From: Nanchangia anserum
GTDB lineage: Bacteria; Actinomycetota; Actinomycetes; Actinomycetales; Actinomycetaceae
Assembly: GCF_015240065.1 (NCBI RefSeq)
Contig: NZ_CP060506.1
Location: forward strand, 1,178,001 to 1,242,000
Direction of reading: 5' to 3'
DNA length: 64,000 nucleotides
In this document: positions 17,821 through 25,594 of the stretch, in pieces
How the letters are laid out: each line of letters begins with the position of its first letter
Position numbering within the stretch: position 1 is the first letter of the stretch
The notes under the pieces: generated by a model
Seen by the model: the letters and a program-made list of their open reading frames with translations, nothing else
What the model was told of the DNA's origin: nothing
The model's database searches: none
Program-made: the position numbers and the translations under genes

Positions 17821-17945
17821 CGCAGTCCTTTCGTAAATCAGCGCCAGTCTAGGCTGTCGCCGACCCAGTCCGCCCCCCGCGCATGCGACGACACAGCCGC
17901 GCGGAAGCCACTTCGCGTCGGCGCGCGGCGCGCGAGTGCCTGGCC

Positions 17946-17951
17946 TAGGCT
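17946..17951 (+). promoter_or_regulatory. -10 element for leaderless tpx mRNA
   Basis: TAGGCT ends six bases before the tpx ATG, and the interval TGGTCC contains no ribosome binding site. The spacing suggests transcription begins at the start codon. No clear -35 box is seen 16-19 bases upstream. Confidence 0.55.
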
Positions 17952-17957
17952 TGGTCC

Positions 17958-18455
17958 ATGAGTGAGATCACGTTTACCGGTAATCCCGTCCACACCTGCG
18001 GCACCCTTCCCGCCCTCGGCTCCGATCTGCCTTCTGCCACGCTCGTCGACACCGAGCTGGCCGAAGTCTCCCTGGCCGACTTCCGCGGTCGTCGCCTGGT
18101 CCTCAACATCTTCCCCTCCGTCGACACCGACGTGTGTGCGGCGAGCGTTCGCCACTTCAACGAGGCCGCTGCCGCGCTCGAGAACACGACGGTGCTGTGT
18201 ATCTCGAAGGACCTTCCCTTCGCCCTGGCGCGCTTCTGCGGGGCCGAGGGCATCGAGAATGTCCGCGCGACCTCGGCGTTCCGCTCCGACATCGGTGAGA
18301 GCCTGGGAGTCACGATGCAGGACGGGCCGCTGGCCGGGTTGTTGTCGCGTTGCGTCATCGTCGCTGACGCCGAGGGTCGCATCGTCTACACCCAGCAGGT
18401 CGAGGAGATCACCGAGGAGCCCGACTACGACGCGGCGCTGGCCGCCCTCTCCTAG
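17958..18455 (+). CDS. tpx: Thiol peroxidase Tpx
   Basis: Atypical 2-Cys peroxiredoxin that reduces hydroperoxides using thioredoxin. The peroxidatic cysteine is Cys60 in [20 protein letters not shown] and the resolving cysteine is Cys94 in [10 protein letters not shown], the spacing expected for Tpx. Length (165) is typical. The gene is divergent from folC, has no Shine-Dalgarno sequence, and is closed by a strong terminator 14 bases after its stop, so it is monocistronic. Confidence 0.95.
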   Translation: MSEITFTGNPVHTCGTLPALGSDLPSATLVDTELAEVSLADFRGRRLVLNIFPSVDTDVCAASVRHFNEAAAALENTTVLCISKDLPFALARFCGAEGIENVRATSAFRSDIGESLGVTMQDGPLAGLLSRCVIVADAEGRIVYTQQVEEITEEPDYDAALAALS

Positions 18456-18468
18456 TCGACCTCCACAT

Positions 18469-18502
18469 AAAGCCCCCGCGAAGGTAGCGTCGCGGGGGCT
18501 TT
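18469..18502 (+). terminator. 13-bp terminator hairpin after tpx
   Basis: AAAGCCCCCGCGA (18469-18481) and TCGCGGGGGCTTT (18490-18502) form a perfect stem around an 8-base loop, ending in TTTGTCT. It separates tpx from the sugar-transport genes. Confidence 0.88.
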
Positions 18503-18542
18503 GTCTACCCCACACCACTAGATGTGGCGTCCAACACAAACA

Positions 18543-18556
18543 GGCAAACGATTGCC
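18543..18556 (+). promoter_or_regulatory. LacI-family operator upstream of the sugar transport operon
   Basis: GGCAAACGATTGCC is a near-perfect palindrome centred on CG (one arm mismatch), matching the general LacI/GalR operator pattern. It lies 58 bases upstream of the binding-protein start codon. The LacI-type gene at 22718-23764 in the same unit is the obvious candidate to bind it. I saw no second copy in the locus. The exact promoter boxes around it could not be fixed. Confidence 0.65.
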
Positions 18557-18613
18557 CTGCTAGCGTGACCTGTGTCGCGAGACCTTTTGCCCCATTACCA
18601 ACGGAGGTATCTC

Positions 18614-20221
18614 ATGCACCTGTCTCCACGACATTTCCTCACTCGCGCGGCATGCGCAATAGCCGCGGTCAGCGCCCTCGTCTGCACGGCCTGCGGCACC
18701 TCTGCCGACGAAACCGTCGCCGAGGACGGGCGCCCCATCGTCACCATCAAGGTTCGCCGCAACGCGATCGACGTTCCCATGGCGAAGACGACCTACTCGG
18801 CCTCGCTGGAGAAGGCCTGCAACTGCCACATCAAGTGGCAGGAGATCCTCGACACGGCGTGGGATCAGCAAAAGGCCGCGTCGATGGCCGCCAACGACTT
18901 CCCCGATATCGGCCTCACCCTCTACGATCCCGCCGACGTCTCTCGCTACTTCTCGCGGTTTGCCGACCTCGGCAAGGAACTCGACAAGATGCCGAACGTC
19001 AAGCGCTTCCTCGAGGAGCGCCCGGTGGCGGCGAAGATGGCGCGCCAAGACGGCGTCATCCGCAACCTGCCCTCCGATCGCGGTAAGGGCTACCGCGTTT
19101 CGGCGACCCACATGTTCATCAACAAGACGTGGCTCGACAAGCTCGGGCTGCCCATGCCGACGACGTGGGACGAGCTCGAGTCGACGCTGGAGGCGTTTAA
19201 GACCAAGGATCCCAACGGCAACGGCAAGGCCGACGAGGTCCCCATGAACATCCACGACGTCGGCTTCGGGCTGTGGTCGCCGCTCGTCCTGCTCAACTCC
19301 ACGGGCATTACGACGTCGTACATGGGCCCCTCGGCGTCGAGCCAGGGCATGTACGTCGACAACGGCACGGTCAAGTCCTACCTGACCAGCACCGAGCTTC
19401 GTGACGTGCTGACCTTCCTCCACGGCCTCGTCGACAAGGGACTCATCCCCAAGGACACCTTCACCCGCGACGGCTCCCAATACGCCTCCCAGACGATCGG
19501 GGACGGCAAGACGGCTCTGACGGGCGTGTCGTTCGGATGGTCGACGGACTCCGAATACGGCGCCCTCGGCAAGCAGTATGTCGCCGTTCCCCCGCTCAAG
19601 CAGCACGCGAGCGATCCCGACTCCAAGCTCAAGTGGGACTACTCCCAGGACGCGACCGAATACGCCTACGCGGTGACGGTACGTGCGGATACCCCGAACA
19701 TGGACGCGGTGTTGGCGATCGTCAACGCCATGTATTCGCCCGACCTCTCGGTCGCCGGCTACTTCGGGTCGATTCCCACCTTCGTCACGACCGACGGCAA
19801 GGGTACGTACACGATCGACAAGGCCAAGGCCTACGCCAAGTACACCGACACCCGCTCGATCGCCCTCCAGGACCGTTTCGGCGGTTACATTCCCGACTCC
19901 GTCACCATCGTCAACGACACGAACGCCGACTACGTGACCGAGGCGAACTCGGCCTACGACGCAGCGATCGCCAACGTCGATCCCGTCCGCGACGTCGTGC
20001 CGATCTACGTCCGGCCCAGCTCGGATGAGACCGACCAGCTGTCGAACAACAACACGGCGATTTTCAACTACGTCAACAACATGCTCGCCAAGTGGGTGCA
20101 GTCGGGCGGAATCGAGAAGGAGTGGGACACCTACGTCGAAAAGGTGTCCGAGCCCTCCCTCGGCCTGAAGACAAACATCGAGATTTGGCAGCGTCTCTAC
20201 GACAAGGTGAGTGATCAGTGA
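18614..20221 (+). CDS. Extracellular carbohydrate-binding lipoprotein of an ABC importer
   Basis: Family-1 type solute-binding protein of 535 residues. The ATG at 18614 has AACGGAGG upstream; an in-frame start 42 bases earlier lacks this. A basic N-terminus and hydrophobic core lead to ALVCTACGTS, a lipoprotein box with the acylated Cys near residue 28; Cys at the -3 position is unusual. A calcium-loop-like DPNGNGKADE is present. Large binding proteins of this kind (LipO-like) work with LplB- and YtcP-like permeases for oligosaccharides. The next gene starts in its stop codon. Confidence 0.88.
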   Translation: MHLSPRHFLTRAACAIAAVSALVCTACGTSADETVAEDGRPIVTIKVRRNAIDVPMAKTTYSASLEKACNCHIKWQEILDTAWDQQKAASMAANDFPDIGLTLYDPADVSRYFSRFADLGKELDKMPNVKRFLEERPVAAKMARQDGVIRNLPSDRGKGYRVSATHMFINKTWLDKLGLPMPTTWDELESTLEAFKTKDPNGNGKADEVPMNIHDVGFGLWSPLVLLNSTGITTSYMGPSASSQGMYVDNGTVKSYLTSTELRDVLTFLHGLVDKGLIPKDTFTRDGSQYASQTIGDGKTALTGVSFGWSTDSEYGALGKQYVAVPPLKQHASDPDSKLKWDYSQDATEYAYAVTVRADTPNMDAVLAIVNAMYSPDLSVAGYFGSIPTFVTTDGKGTYTIDKAKAYAKYTDTRSIALQDRFGGYIPDSVTIVNDTNADYVTEANSAYDAAIANVDPVRDVVPIYVRPSSDETDQLSNNNTAIFNYVNNMLAKWVQSGGIEKEWDTYVEKVSEPSLGLKTNIEIWQRLYDKVSDQ

Positions 20222-21153
20222 TGAGCACCCAAGCAATGACGCCCTCCCTCGCGCCCGCCAAGAAGTCGCGCCTGTCGTCGCACTTCCGCGACTACTGGCA
20301 GCTGTGGGTGCTCGTCGCCCCGGCCCTGTGTTTCGTCGGCCTCTTCGCCTATGTCCCCATGTGGGGTATTCAGCTGGCGTTCAAGAAGTTCGACCCAATT
20401 AAGGGCATCACCGGTGGTGAGTGGATGGGGTTCACCTATTTCTCGAACTTCTTCTCCTCTCCCCTTTTCAGCGAGATCATGATCAACACGGTCCGCATCA
20501 GTTTGTGGACCCTCGTCATGGGATTCTTCTTCCCGATCATCCTCGCCCTGCTCATTAACCAGGTGGCGTCGAAGCGCCTGAAGGGGTTCATCCAAACCGT
20601 CACCTACATGCCGCACTTCATTTCCGTCGTCGTCATCGTCTCGATGCTCAACATCTTCCTTGCCCCGGGTTCGGGACTGTTGGGATTCCTCGGTGGAGAC
20701 GCCTCGCTCATGGGGTCACCAACGGCGATCACCCATATCTACTGGATCAGTGAGGTGTGGCAACACGTCGGGTGGAACGCGATCATCTACCTCGCGGCGC
20801 TGTCCTCGGTCGACACGTCGCTCTACGAGGCGGCCAAGCTGGATGGGGCCGGACGACTCAAGATCATTCGCCACGTTGACATCCCCGCGATCATGCCGAC
20901 GTGTGTCATCTTGCTCATCATGACGATGGGTTCGGTCTTGGCCGTTGGCTTCGACAAGATCTACCTCATGCAAAATGCCCTTAACCTGCCGGCGACGGAG
21001 GTTATCGCAACCTACACGTTCAAGATCGGTATTTTGGGTTCGCAGTTCTCGTACTCCACCGCGATCGGGTTGTTTAACACGGTCGTCAACTTCTGCTTCC
21101 TCATCGCCGCTAACGCCATCTCGAAGAAGGCGTCCGGCTCCTCGATCTTCTAG
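20221..21153 (+). CDS. Sugar ABC transporter permease, LplB-like
   Basis: Inner-membrane permease of 310 residues with about six transmembrane segments (the first at LWVLVAPALCFVGLFAYVPM). The EAA loop that contacts the ATPase is LYEAAKLDGAGRLKIIRHV (about residues 202-220). The ATG overlaps the binding-protein stop as TGATG; a GTG three bases upstream also fits. This is the CUT1-type subunit that pairs with the next gene. No ATPase gene is in the cluster. Confidence 0.9.
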   Translation: MSTQAMTPSLAPAKKSRLSSHFRDYWQLWVLVAPALCFVGLFAYVPMWGIQLAFKKFDPIKGITGGEWMGFTYFSNFFSSPLFSEIMINTVRISLWTLVMGFFFPIILALLINQVASKRLKGFIQTVTYMPHFISVVVIVSMLNIFLAPGSGLLGFLGGDASLMGSPTAITHIYWISEVWQHVGWNAIIYLAALSSVDTSLYEAAKLDGAGRLKIIRHVDIPAIMPTCVILLIMTMGSVLAVGFDKIYLMQNALNLPATEVIATYTFKIGILGSQFSYSTAIGLFNTVVNFCFLIAANAISKKASGSSIF

Positions 21154-21162
21154 GACACGACC

Positions 21163-22068
21163 ATGACACGTCTTTCTGCTTTCTATGCTGATTTGAAGCG
21201 CCAACGCGGTGGTGACCTGGTCATCACGCTGGCGATCGGGGTCATTTTGTGCCTGGTCGTCATCGCGGTCCTCTATCCCCTGTGGTTCATCGTCATCTCC
21301 TCAATCTCCGATCCCAACGCGGTCGCGTCCGGGCAGGTGAGGCTGCTGCCGAAGATGCCGACGTTTGAGGGGTATTCGCGCATCTTCGACGAACCGCGGA
21401 TCTGGCAGGGTTACCGCAACACGATCCTGTATTCGGTGCTGGGAACGGCACTGAACATGATCGTGACGATCCCGGCGGCATTCGCCCTCTCGCGCGCCGA
21501 GTTCAAGGCCCGCCGCCTCATCCTGTTCCTGTTCGCCTTCACGATGTTCTTCTCGGGCGGCCTGATCCCGTCCTACCTGTTGTACTCGCAGCTGGGACTG
21601 CTCAACTCGATGTGGGTGTTCATCCTGCCCGGTGCCGTCTCGGTGTACAACGTCATCGTTGCCCGCTCGTTCTTCGAGACCTCGATTCCCTCGGAGCTCT
21701 TCGATGCCGCGCGCATCGACGGCCTGTCCTACTTCGGGTTCTTCTTCAAGGTGGTGCTGCCGCTGTCCTCCGCGATCCTCGCCGTCATCGGCCTGTACTA
21801 CTTCGTCGGCCACTGGAACGACTTCATGACCGGCCTTGTCTACATCACCGACGACTCCAAGCTGCCGCTGCAAAACATCCTCCAGCAGCTGTTGCTCGTC
21901 AACCAGAACACCGCGACGACGTCGATTGGTGTGGCCGACGCGCAACGGGCGGCCGACCAGATGAAGTTCGGCATCATCATCGTCTCGACGGTGCCGCTGC
22001 TGGTGGCCTACCCGTTCTTGCAGCGCTACTTCGATAAGGGCGTCATGCTGGGGGCCGTGAAGGGATGA
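21163..22068 (+). CDS. Sugar ABC transporter permease, YtcP-like
   Basis: Second CUT1 permease of 301 residues, with six predicted transmembrane segments and the EAA-type loop in ELFDAARIDGLSYFGFFFKV (about residues 179-198). Its features (YPLWFIVISSISDPNAV near the N-terminus and FFSGGLIPSYLL in the middle) fit the YtcP group used with LplB-like partners. It starts 9 bases after the previous gene and its stop overlaps the next start as ATGA. It should form a heterodimer with the first permease. Confidence 0.9.
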   Translation: MTRLSAFYADLKRQRGGDLVITLAIGVILCLVVIAVLYPLWFIVISSISDPNAVASGQVRLLPKMPTFEGYSRIFDEPRIWQGYRNTILYSVLGTALNMIVTIPAAFALSRAEFKARRLILFLFAFTMFFSGGLIPSYLLYSQLGLLNSMWVFILPGAVSVYNVIVARSFFETSIPSELFDAARIDGLSYFGFFFKVVLPLSSAILAVIGLYYFVGHWNDFMTGLVYITDDSKLPLQNILQQLLLVNQNTATTSIGVADAQRAADQMKFGIIIVSTVPLLVAYPFLQRYFDKGVMLGAVKG

Positions 22069-22754
22069 GTCTCGCCCGTTTCGCCCTGAGTTACGAGGCC
22101 CTGTGCCGCCTCATCTGCCGGCTGGTCGTCTGTCACGTCCTCGCGGTGGCGACCTCGTGTGCCGGGTTGATCGTCTTCGGCGTCTTCCCGGCCCTCGAGG
22201 CCATCGTCCGGGTGACTCGCTACGAGCGCCTTCGCGGTGCGCCGCTGCGGGTTCGTGACCTGCCCGCGACGTTTTGGCGGTTCTGGCGTGAGGGCCTCAT
22301 CGGGGCGAACGTCCGCGGTTGGGTGAGCACGGTGATTCTCCTCGGTCTCGCGATCGAGTATCGAGTGACGAACGTCGTCGGGCGTGGGCTGCTCGCCTAC
22401 GCCTGCGCGGGCGTCCTCCTTCTGCTCATCATCGTGCTCACCCTCGCGTGGGTGAACCTCGTCTTCCTCAGCGCCCACATGCATCTGGGGGCGGGACCGC
22501 TCATCCGCACGGCCGTCCTCATGGTGTGTGCCCGCCCGCTGGTCACACTGGCCAGCCTCGTCATCATTGCCGTATGGTCGGCGCTGGTTATCAAGCTTCC
22601 GGCACTCGTGATCGCGTTCGGCATCACGCCGGTTCTCGTCGCCCTCACCCACATTCGGTGGGTGTGGGCCAAGCTTCCCGGCACCCAGCCCGATCACCCC
22701 GACGAGGAGGATGCGCCATGCGGGTCACCCTGCGCGACGTCGCAGACGACGTAG
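22065..22754 (+). CDS. DUF624 (YesL-like) membrane protein
   Basis: A 229-residue integral membrane protein with about five hydrophobic segments. The N-terminal pattern (LICRLVVCHVLAVATSCAGL, then VTRYERLRG, then FWRFWREG) is typical of the DUF624/YesL family, which accompanies this class of sugar importer in Firmicutes and some actinobacteria. Its role is not established; transport accessory or regulation are both possible. It overlaps the permease by 4 bases and the LacI gene by 37 bases, so all are translated from one mRNA. Confidence 0.78.
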   Translation: MSLARFALSYEALCRLICRLVVCHVLAVATSCAGLIVFGVFPALEAIVRVTRYERLRGAPLRVRDLPATFWRFWREGLIGANVRGWVSTVILLGLAIEYRVTNVVGRGLLAYACAGVLLLLIIVLTLAWVNLVFLSAHMHLGAGPLIRTAVLMVCARPLVTLASLVIIAVWSALVIKLPALVIAFGITPVLVALTHIRWVWAKLPGTQPDHPDEEDAPCGSPCATSQTT

Positions 22755-23764
22755 GTGTCTCGGTAGCCACTGTCTCGCGCGTGCTGACGGGGAAGAGTTC
22801 GGGGCGCGTGCGCCCCGAGGTCGCCGCCGACATACGCCAGGCGGCTGCCCGCATGGGGTACCGTTCCAATGCGCTGGCCCGCGGACTGCGCCTGCAAGAG
22901 ACCCGGATCCTCGGATTCATCTCGGACGTCATCGCGACGGGCGCGCGCGGGGGCCAGATCCTGCTCGGCGCCCAGGACGCGGCCCGGCGCTACGGCTACA
23001 CGCTGCTGACGGTCAATACCGGCGACGATCCGGATGTCGAGGCTCACCACCTCGATGCCCTCGCCTCCTACCGCGTCGATGGCTACCTCTACGCCTCGAT
23101 GTTTAACCGGCCCCTTGCCCTGCCCTCTCGCTTGGAAACCCTGCCGACCGTCATCGTCGACGCCACCAGTCCCACTCAGTCGACCCCGAGCGTTTCGCCG
23201 GACGAGAAGGCGATCGGGCGCCTGGGGGCTCGCGAGCTGCTGCGAGCCGGTGCCCGACGCATCCTCTACGTGTCCACGCCCGCCCCCATCGTCGCCCGGG
23301 CCGCTCGCCTCGACGGCTTTTTCGCTGAGATCCGCGGCACGACAGCCGACGTGGAGGTACGCGTGCTCGAAATCGCCGAGAGCATCTCGCACGCGCGAGG
23401 TCCCCTCGTCGAGGCATTGAAAAGCGACGTCGACGGCGTGTTCTGCTTTAACGACTTGCGCGCGGCGATGGTCTATCAGGCATCGACCGCTGCCGAGCGC
23501 GTGATTGGGCATGACCTCGCGGTCATCTCGGTCGACCGCACCGAGATGCTCCAACAGGTGCTCTACCCGAATCTTTCCTCGATCGCGCTTCCCCACTATC
23601 AAATGGGATACTGGGGCTGTACGAAACTCATTACCTCGCTGCTGGGGAATTCCCTCGACCTTGACGATCCCTCCCTGACCGATTTGCCCGCTTGCGCGCT
23701 GAGCCATGCCCTGCTTGCCCCCGGCGAGCCGGTCGACGGTGCCAGCTGCATTCTGACGAAATAA
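22718..23764 (+). CDS. LacI-family transcriptional regulator
   Basis: A 348-residue repressor-type protein. The N-terminal helix-turn-helix (VTLRDVADDVGVSVATVSRV, residues 3-22) and hinge helix (SNALARGLR) are typical, followed by a periplasmic-binding-protein-like sensor domain. The ATG at 22718 is preceded by GAGGAGG inside the DUF624 gene. It is expected to bind the palindrome at 18543-18556 and to respond to the imported sugar or a breakdown product. Being inside the unit it probably regulates itself as well. Confidence 0.9.
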   Translation: MRVTLRDVADDVGVSVATVSRVLTGKSSGRVRPEVAADIRQAAARMGYRSNALARGLRLQETRILGFISDVIATGARGGQILLGAQDAARRYGYTLLTVNTGDDPDVEAHHLDALASYRVDGYLYASMFNRPLALPSRLETLPTVIVDATSPTQSTPSVSPDEKAIGRLGARELLRAGARRILYVSTPAPIVARAARLDGFFAEIRGTTADVEVRVLEIAESISHARGPLVEALKSDVDGVFCFNDLRAAMVYQASTAAERVIGHDLAVISVDRTEMLQQVLYPNLSSIALPHYQMGYWGCTKLITSLLGNSLDLDDPSLTDLPACALSHALLAPGEPVDGASCILTK

Positions 23765-23774
23765 CACGATATTT

Positions 23775-25508
23775 ATGGCGATTTCTTTGACTCTGCCCGC
23801 CTCCGCTGCTTTCACTCGCGTCGACGTCTGCCTCGAGCGCATCGGCGACGACGCCGTCGAGGTGAATCTGTTCAGTGGCGATACATACGTCGACTCGGCC
23901 GCGCTGCGCCTGGGTGCACGTCGCGGCCTGCTGCGGCTGGCGTGCCCCGACGGCGCTGATCGCCTCGACGTGAGCGGCGCACGCATCGCGCTGGCCTACA
24001 CGTGGGACAGCCATCGCGTTCTCGCCGAGGGCGTCACCGTCGTCGCGCCCGCCCCCGCGGTGGGACACGCCTTCGTTCACATCACGCCGCCAACGGGGTG
24101 GCTCAACGACCCGAACGGTTTGTCGAAGTTCCGCGGCGTCTATCACGTCTTTTACCAGTACACGCCCTACGCCGCGCACTGGGATTCCATGCACTGGGGG
24201 CACGCGGTCTCCGACGACCTCGTTCACTGGCGCCACCTGCCAATTTTCCTCGAGCCTCAACCCGAGCTGCTCGAGGACACCGCCCTCAGCGGGGGTGCCT
24301 TCTCGGGATCGGCGCTGCCCCTAGACGCCGCGGGACGCCCGTGCTCGGGCGATGACGCCGAGACCCTGCTCGTCGCGCTGACTCGCCATGTTCAAAACGG
24401 CGCGGATCCCGACTCCCTGGTCGAGATCCAAACGGTCCTGCAAACCACGGATGGGATCCTGCCCGGCCCCGAGGTCACAGCGCTCACCCGCGACGACGCG
24501 GTCGGGCGCGACTGGCGCGACCCCAAGCTCGTCGTTGACGAGGTGGGCGTTCACATGATCCTCGCCACCCACGTCGACCGCGAGTGCCCCACCGAGGCCA
24601 CCTCGCGCACGCCTGGTGACGGCGTGTTCACGCTGGCCGCGCTCCCCCACCACGACCCGGGCGGCGAACCCGATCCCAATCGACTGCCGGCGATCGTGTC
24701 GTACCTCCACGACGATGAACGCGAGTGGAGCGAGGGGTGGAGTCCCGAGGGCGTCGTCGTTGCCGACGCGGGCATCTCGGAATCGTCGACCATCGAGTGT
24801 CCCGACGTCCTCACCGTGTCTGGCCGGCGCTTCGCCGTGGGCGGGATCATGCACTATCGCCGCCCGAGCGGGGCCTTCCAGCCCGTGCGCTGGTACGACC
24901 TCGATGGCCCGGAGACTCGCGCCGGGTGGATCGACGAGGGCGATAGCTTCTACGCCGTCCAAACGCTCGTCGAAGACGATCGCATCCTCGCGTGGGGATG
25001 GCTCGCCGACTGGTGTTACCGCCGCGGCACCCTCGATCACCTCAACCAGGGCGTGCTGTCGCTGCCGCGCGAGCTCGTCGTCACCGATCGCGGCTTGGGG
25101 ATGGTGCCCGCGCGAGAGATCCGCGCGCTCATGCGCGAGGCCGTGCCCGCCGGGCAGGCGTGCGCGAACGCCTATGCCCTTCGCATGAGCTTCGACGACG
25201 AGGCTGCCCCCGTCACCGTCGCCTTCAGCGAGGCGGACGACGTTCCCGTGCTGCGCATCGTCGGTGGCGTCGTCGAGTTGGCGCGTCCCAACGCGACGCC
25301 GTGTCGCGTGGAGCTCGATCGGATCCACCGCGTCGAGGCGTTCTACGATCGCGGCGTTGTCGAAGTGTTTATCAACGACGGCGAGGCGACGTTCAGCTGC
25401 CTGGGTGACGACCGCGCCGAGACGGCACGCGTGCGCGTTGACGCTGCCCCCGGTGTCTCGTGGGAGCTATTCGACCTGAGGAGGGCTGCGGAATCACCGC
25501 GATCGTGA
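23775..25508 (+). CDS. Glycoside hydrolase family 32 beta-fructosidase
   Basis: A 577-residue GH32 enzyme that hydrolyses beta-fructosides such as sucrose, fructo-oligosaccharides or levan-type chains. The three catalytic boxes are present: nucleophile Asp112 in TGWLNDPNGLSKF, transition-state Asp249 in WRDPKLV and acid/base Glu341 in TIECPDVL. A C-terminal beta-sandwich ends in EVFINDGEATFS. About 95 residues precede the catalytic domain, longer than in invertases. There is no signal peptide, so it should act in the cytoplasm on imported sugar. It follows the LacI gene by 10 bases. Confidence 0.92.
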   Translation: MAISLTLPASAAFTRVDVCLERIGDDAVEVNLFSGDTYVDSAALRLGARRGLLRLACPDGADRLDVSGARIALAYTWDSHRVLAEGVTVVAPAPAVGHAFVHITPPTGWLNDPNGLSKFRGVYHVFYQYTPYAAHWDSMHWGHAVSDDLVHWRHLPIFLEPQPELLEDTALSGGAFSGSALPLDAAGRPCSGDDAETLLVALTRHVQNGADPDSLVEIQTVLQTTDGILPGPEVTALTRDDAVGRDWRDPKLVVDEVGVHMILATHVDRECPTEATSRTPGDGVFTLAALPHHDPGGEPDPNRLPAIVSYLHDDEREWSEGWSPEGVVVADAGISESSTIECPDVLTVSGRRFAVGGIMHYRRPSGAFQPVRWYDLDGPETRAGWIDEGDSFYAVQTLVEDDRILAWGWLADWCYRRGTLDHLNQGVLSLPRELVVTDRGLGMVPAREIRALMREAVPAGQACANAYALRMSFDDEAAPVTVAFSEADDVPVLRIVGGVVELARPNATPCRVELDRIHRVEAFYDRGVVEVFINDGEATFSCLGDDRAETARVRVDAAPGVSWELFDLRRAAESPRS

Positions 25509-25547
25509 GGTAGCTATTCGCCCGCGCATCGCGACCGATACGCAGAT

Positions 25548-25591
25548 AAGACGGGCGGGGCCGCTCTCACGGGAGCGGCCCCGCCCGTCTT
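25548..25591. terminator. 19-bp bidirectional terminator between GH32 gene and ileS
   Basis: AAGACGGGCGGGGCCGCTC (25548-25566) and GAGCGGCCCCGCCCGTCTT (25573-25591) form a perfect 19-bp stem with a 6-base loop. It sits in the 86-base gap between two convergent genes and can serve both strands. Confidence 0.9.
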
Positions 25592-25594
25592 GTG

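Noticed and set aside
18503..18613. Specific -35 and -10 boxes for the sugar operon
   Set aside because: TAGCGT at 18561 could be a -10, but no acceptable -35 is at the right distance; only the operator is supported.
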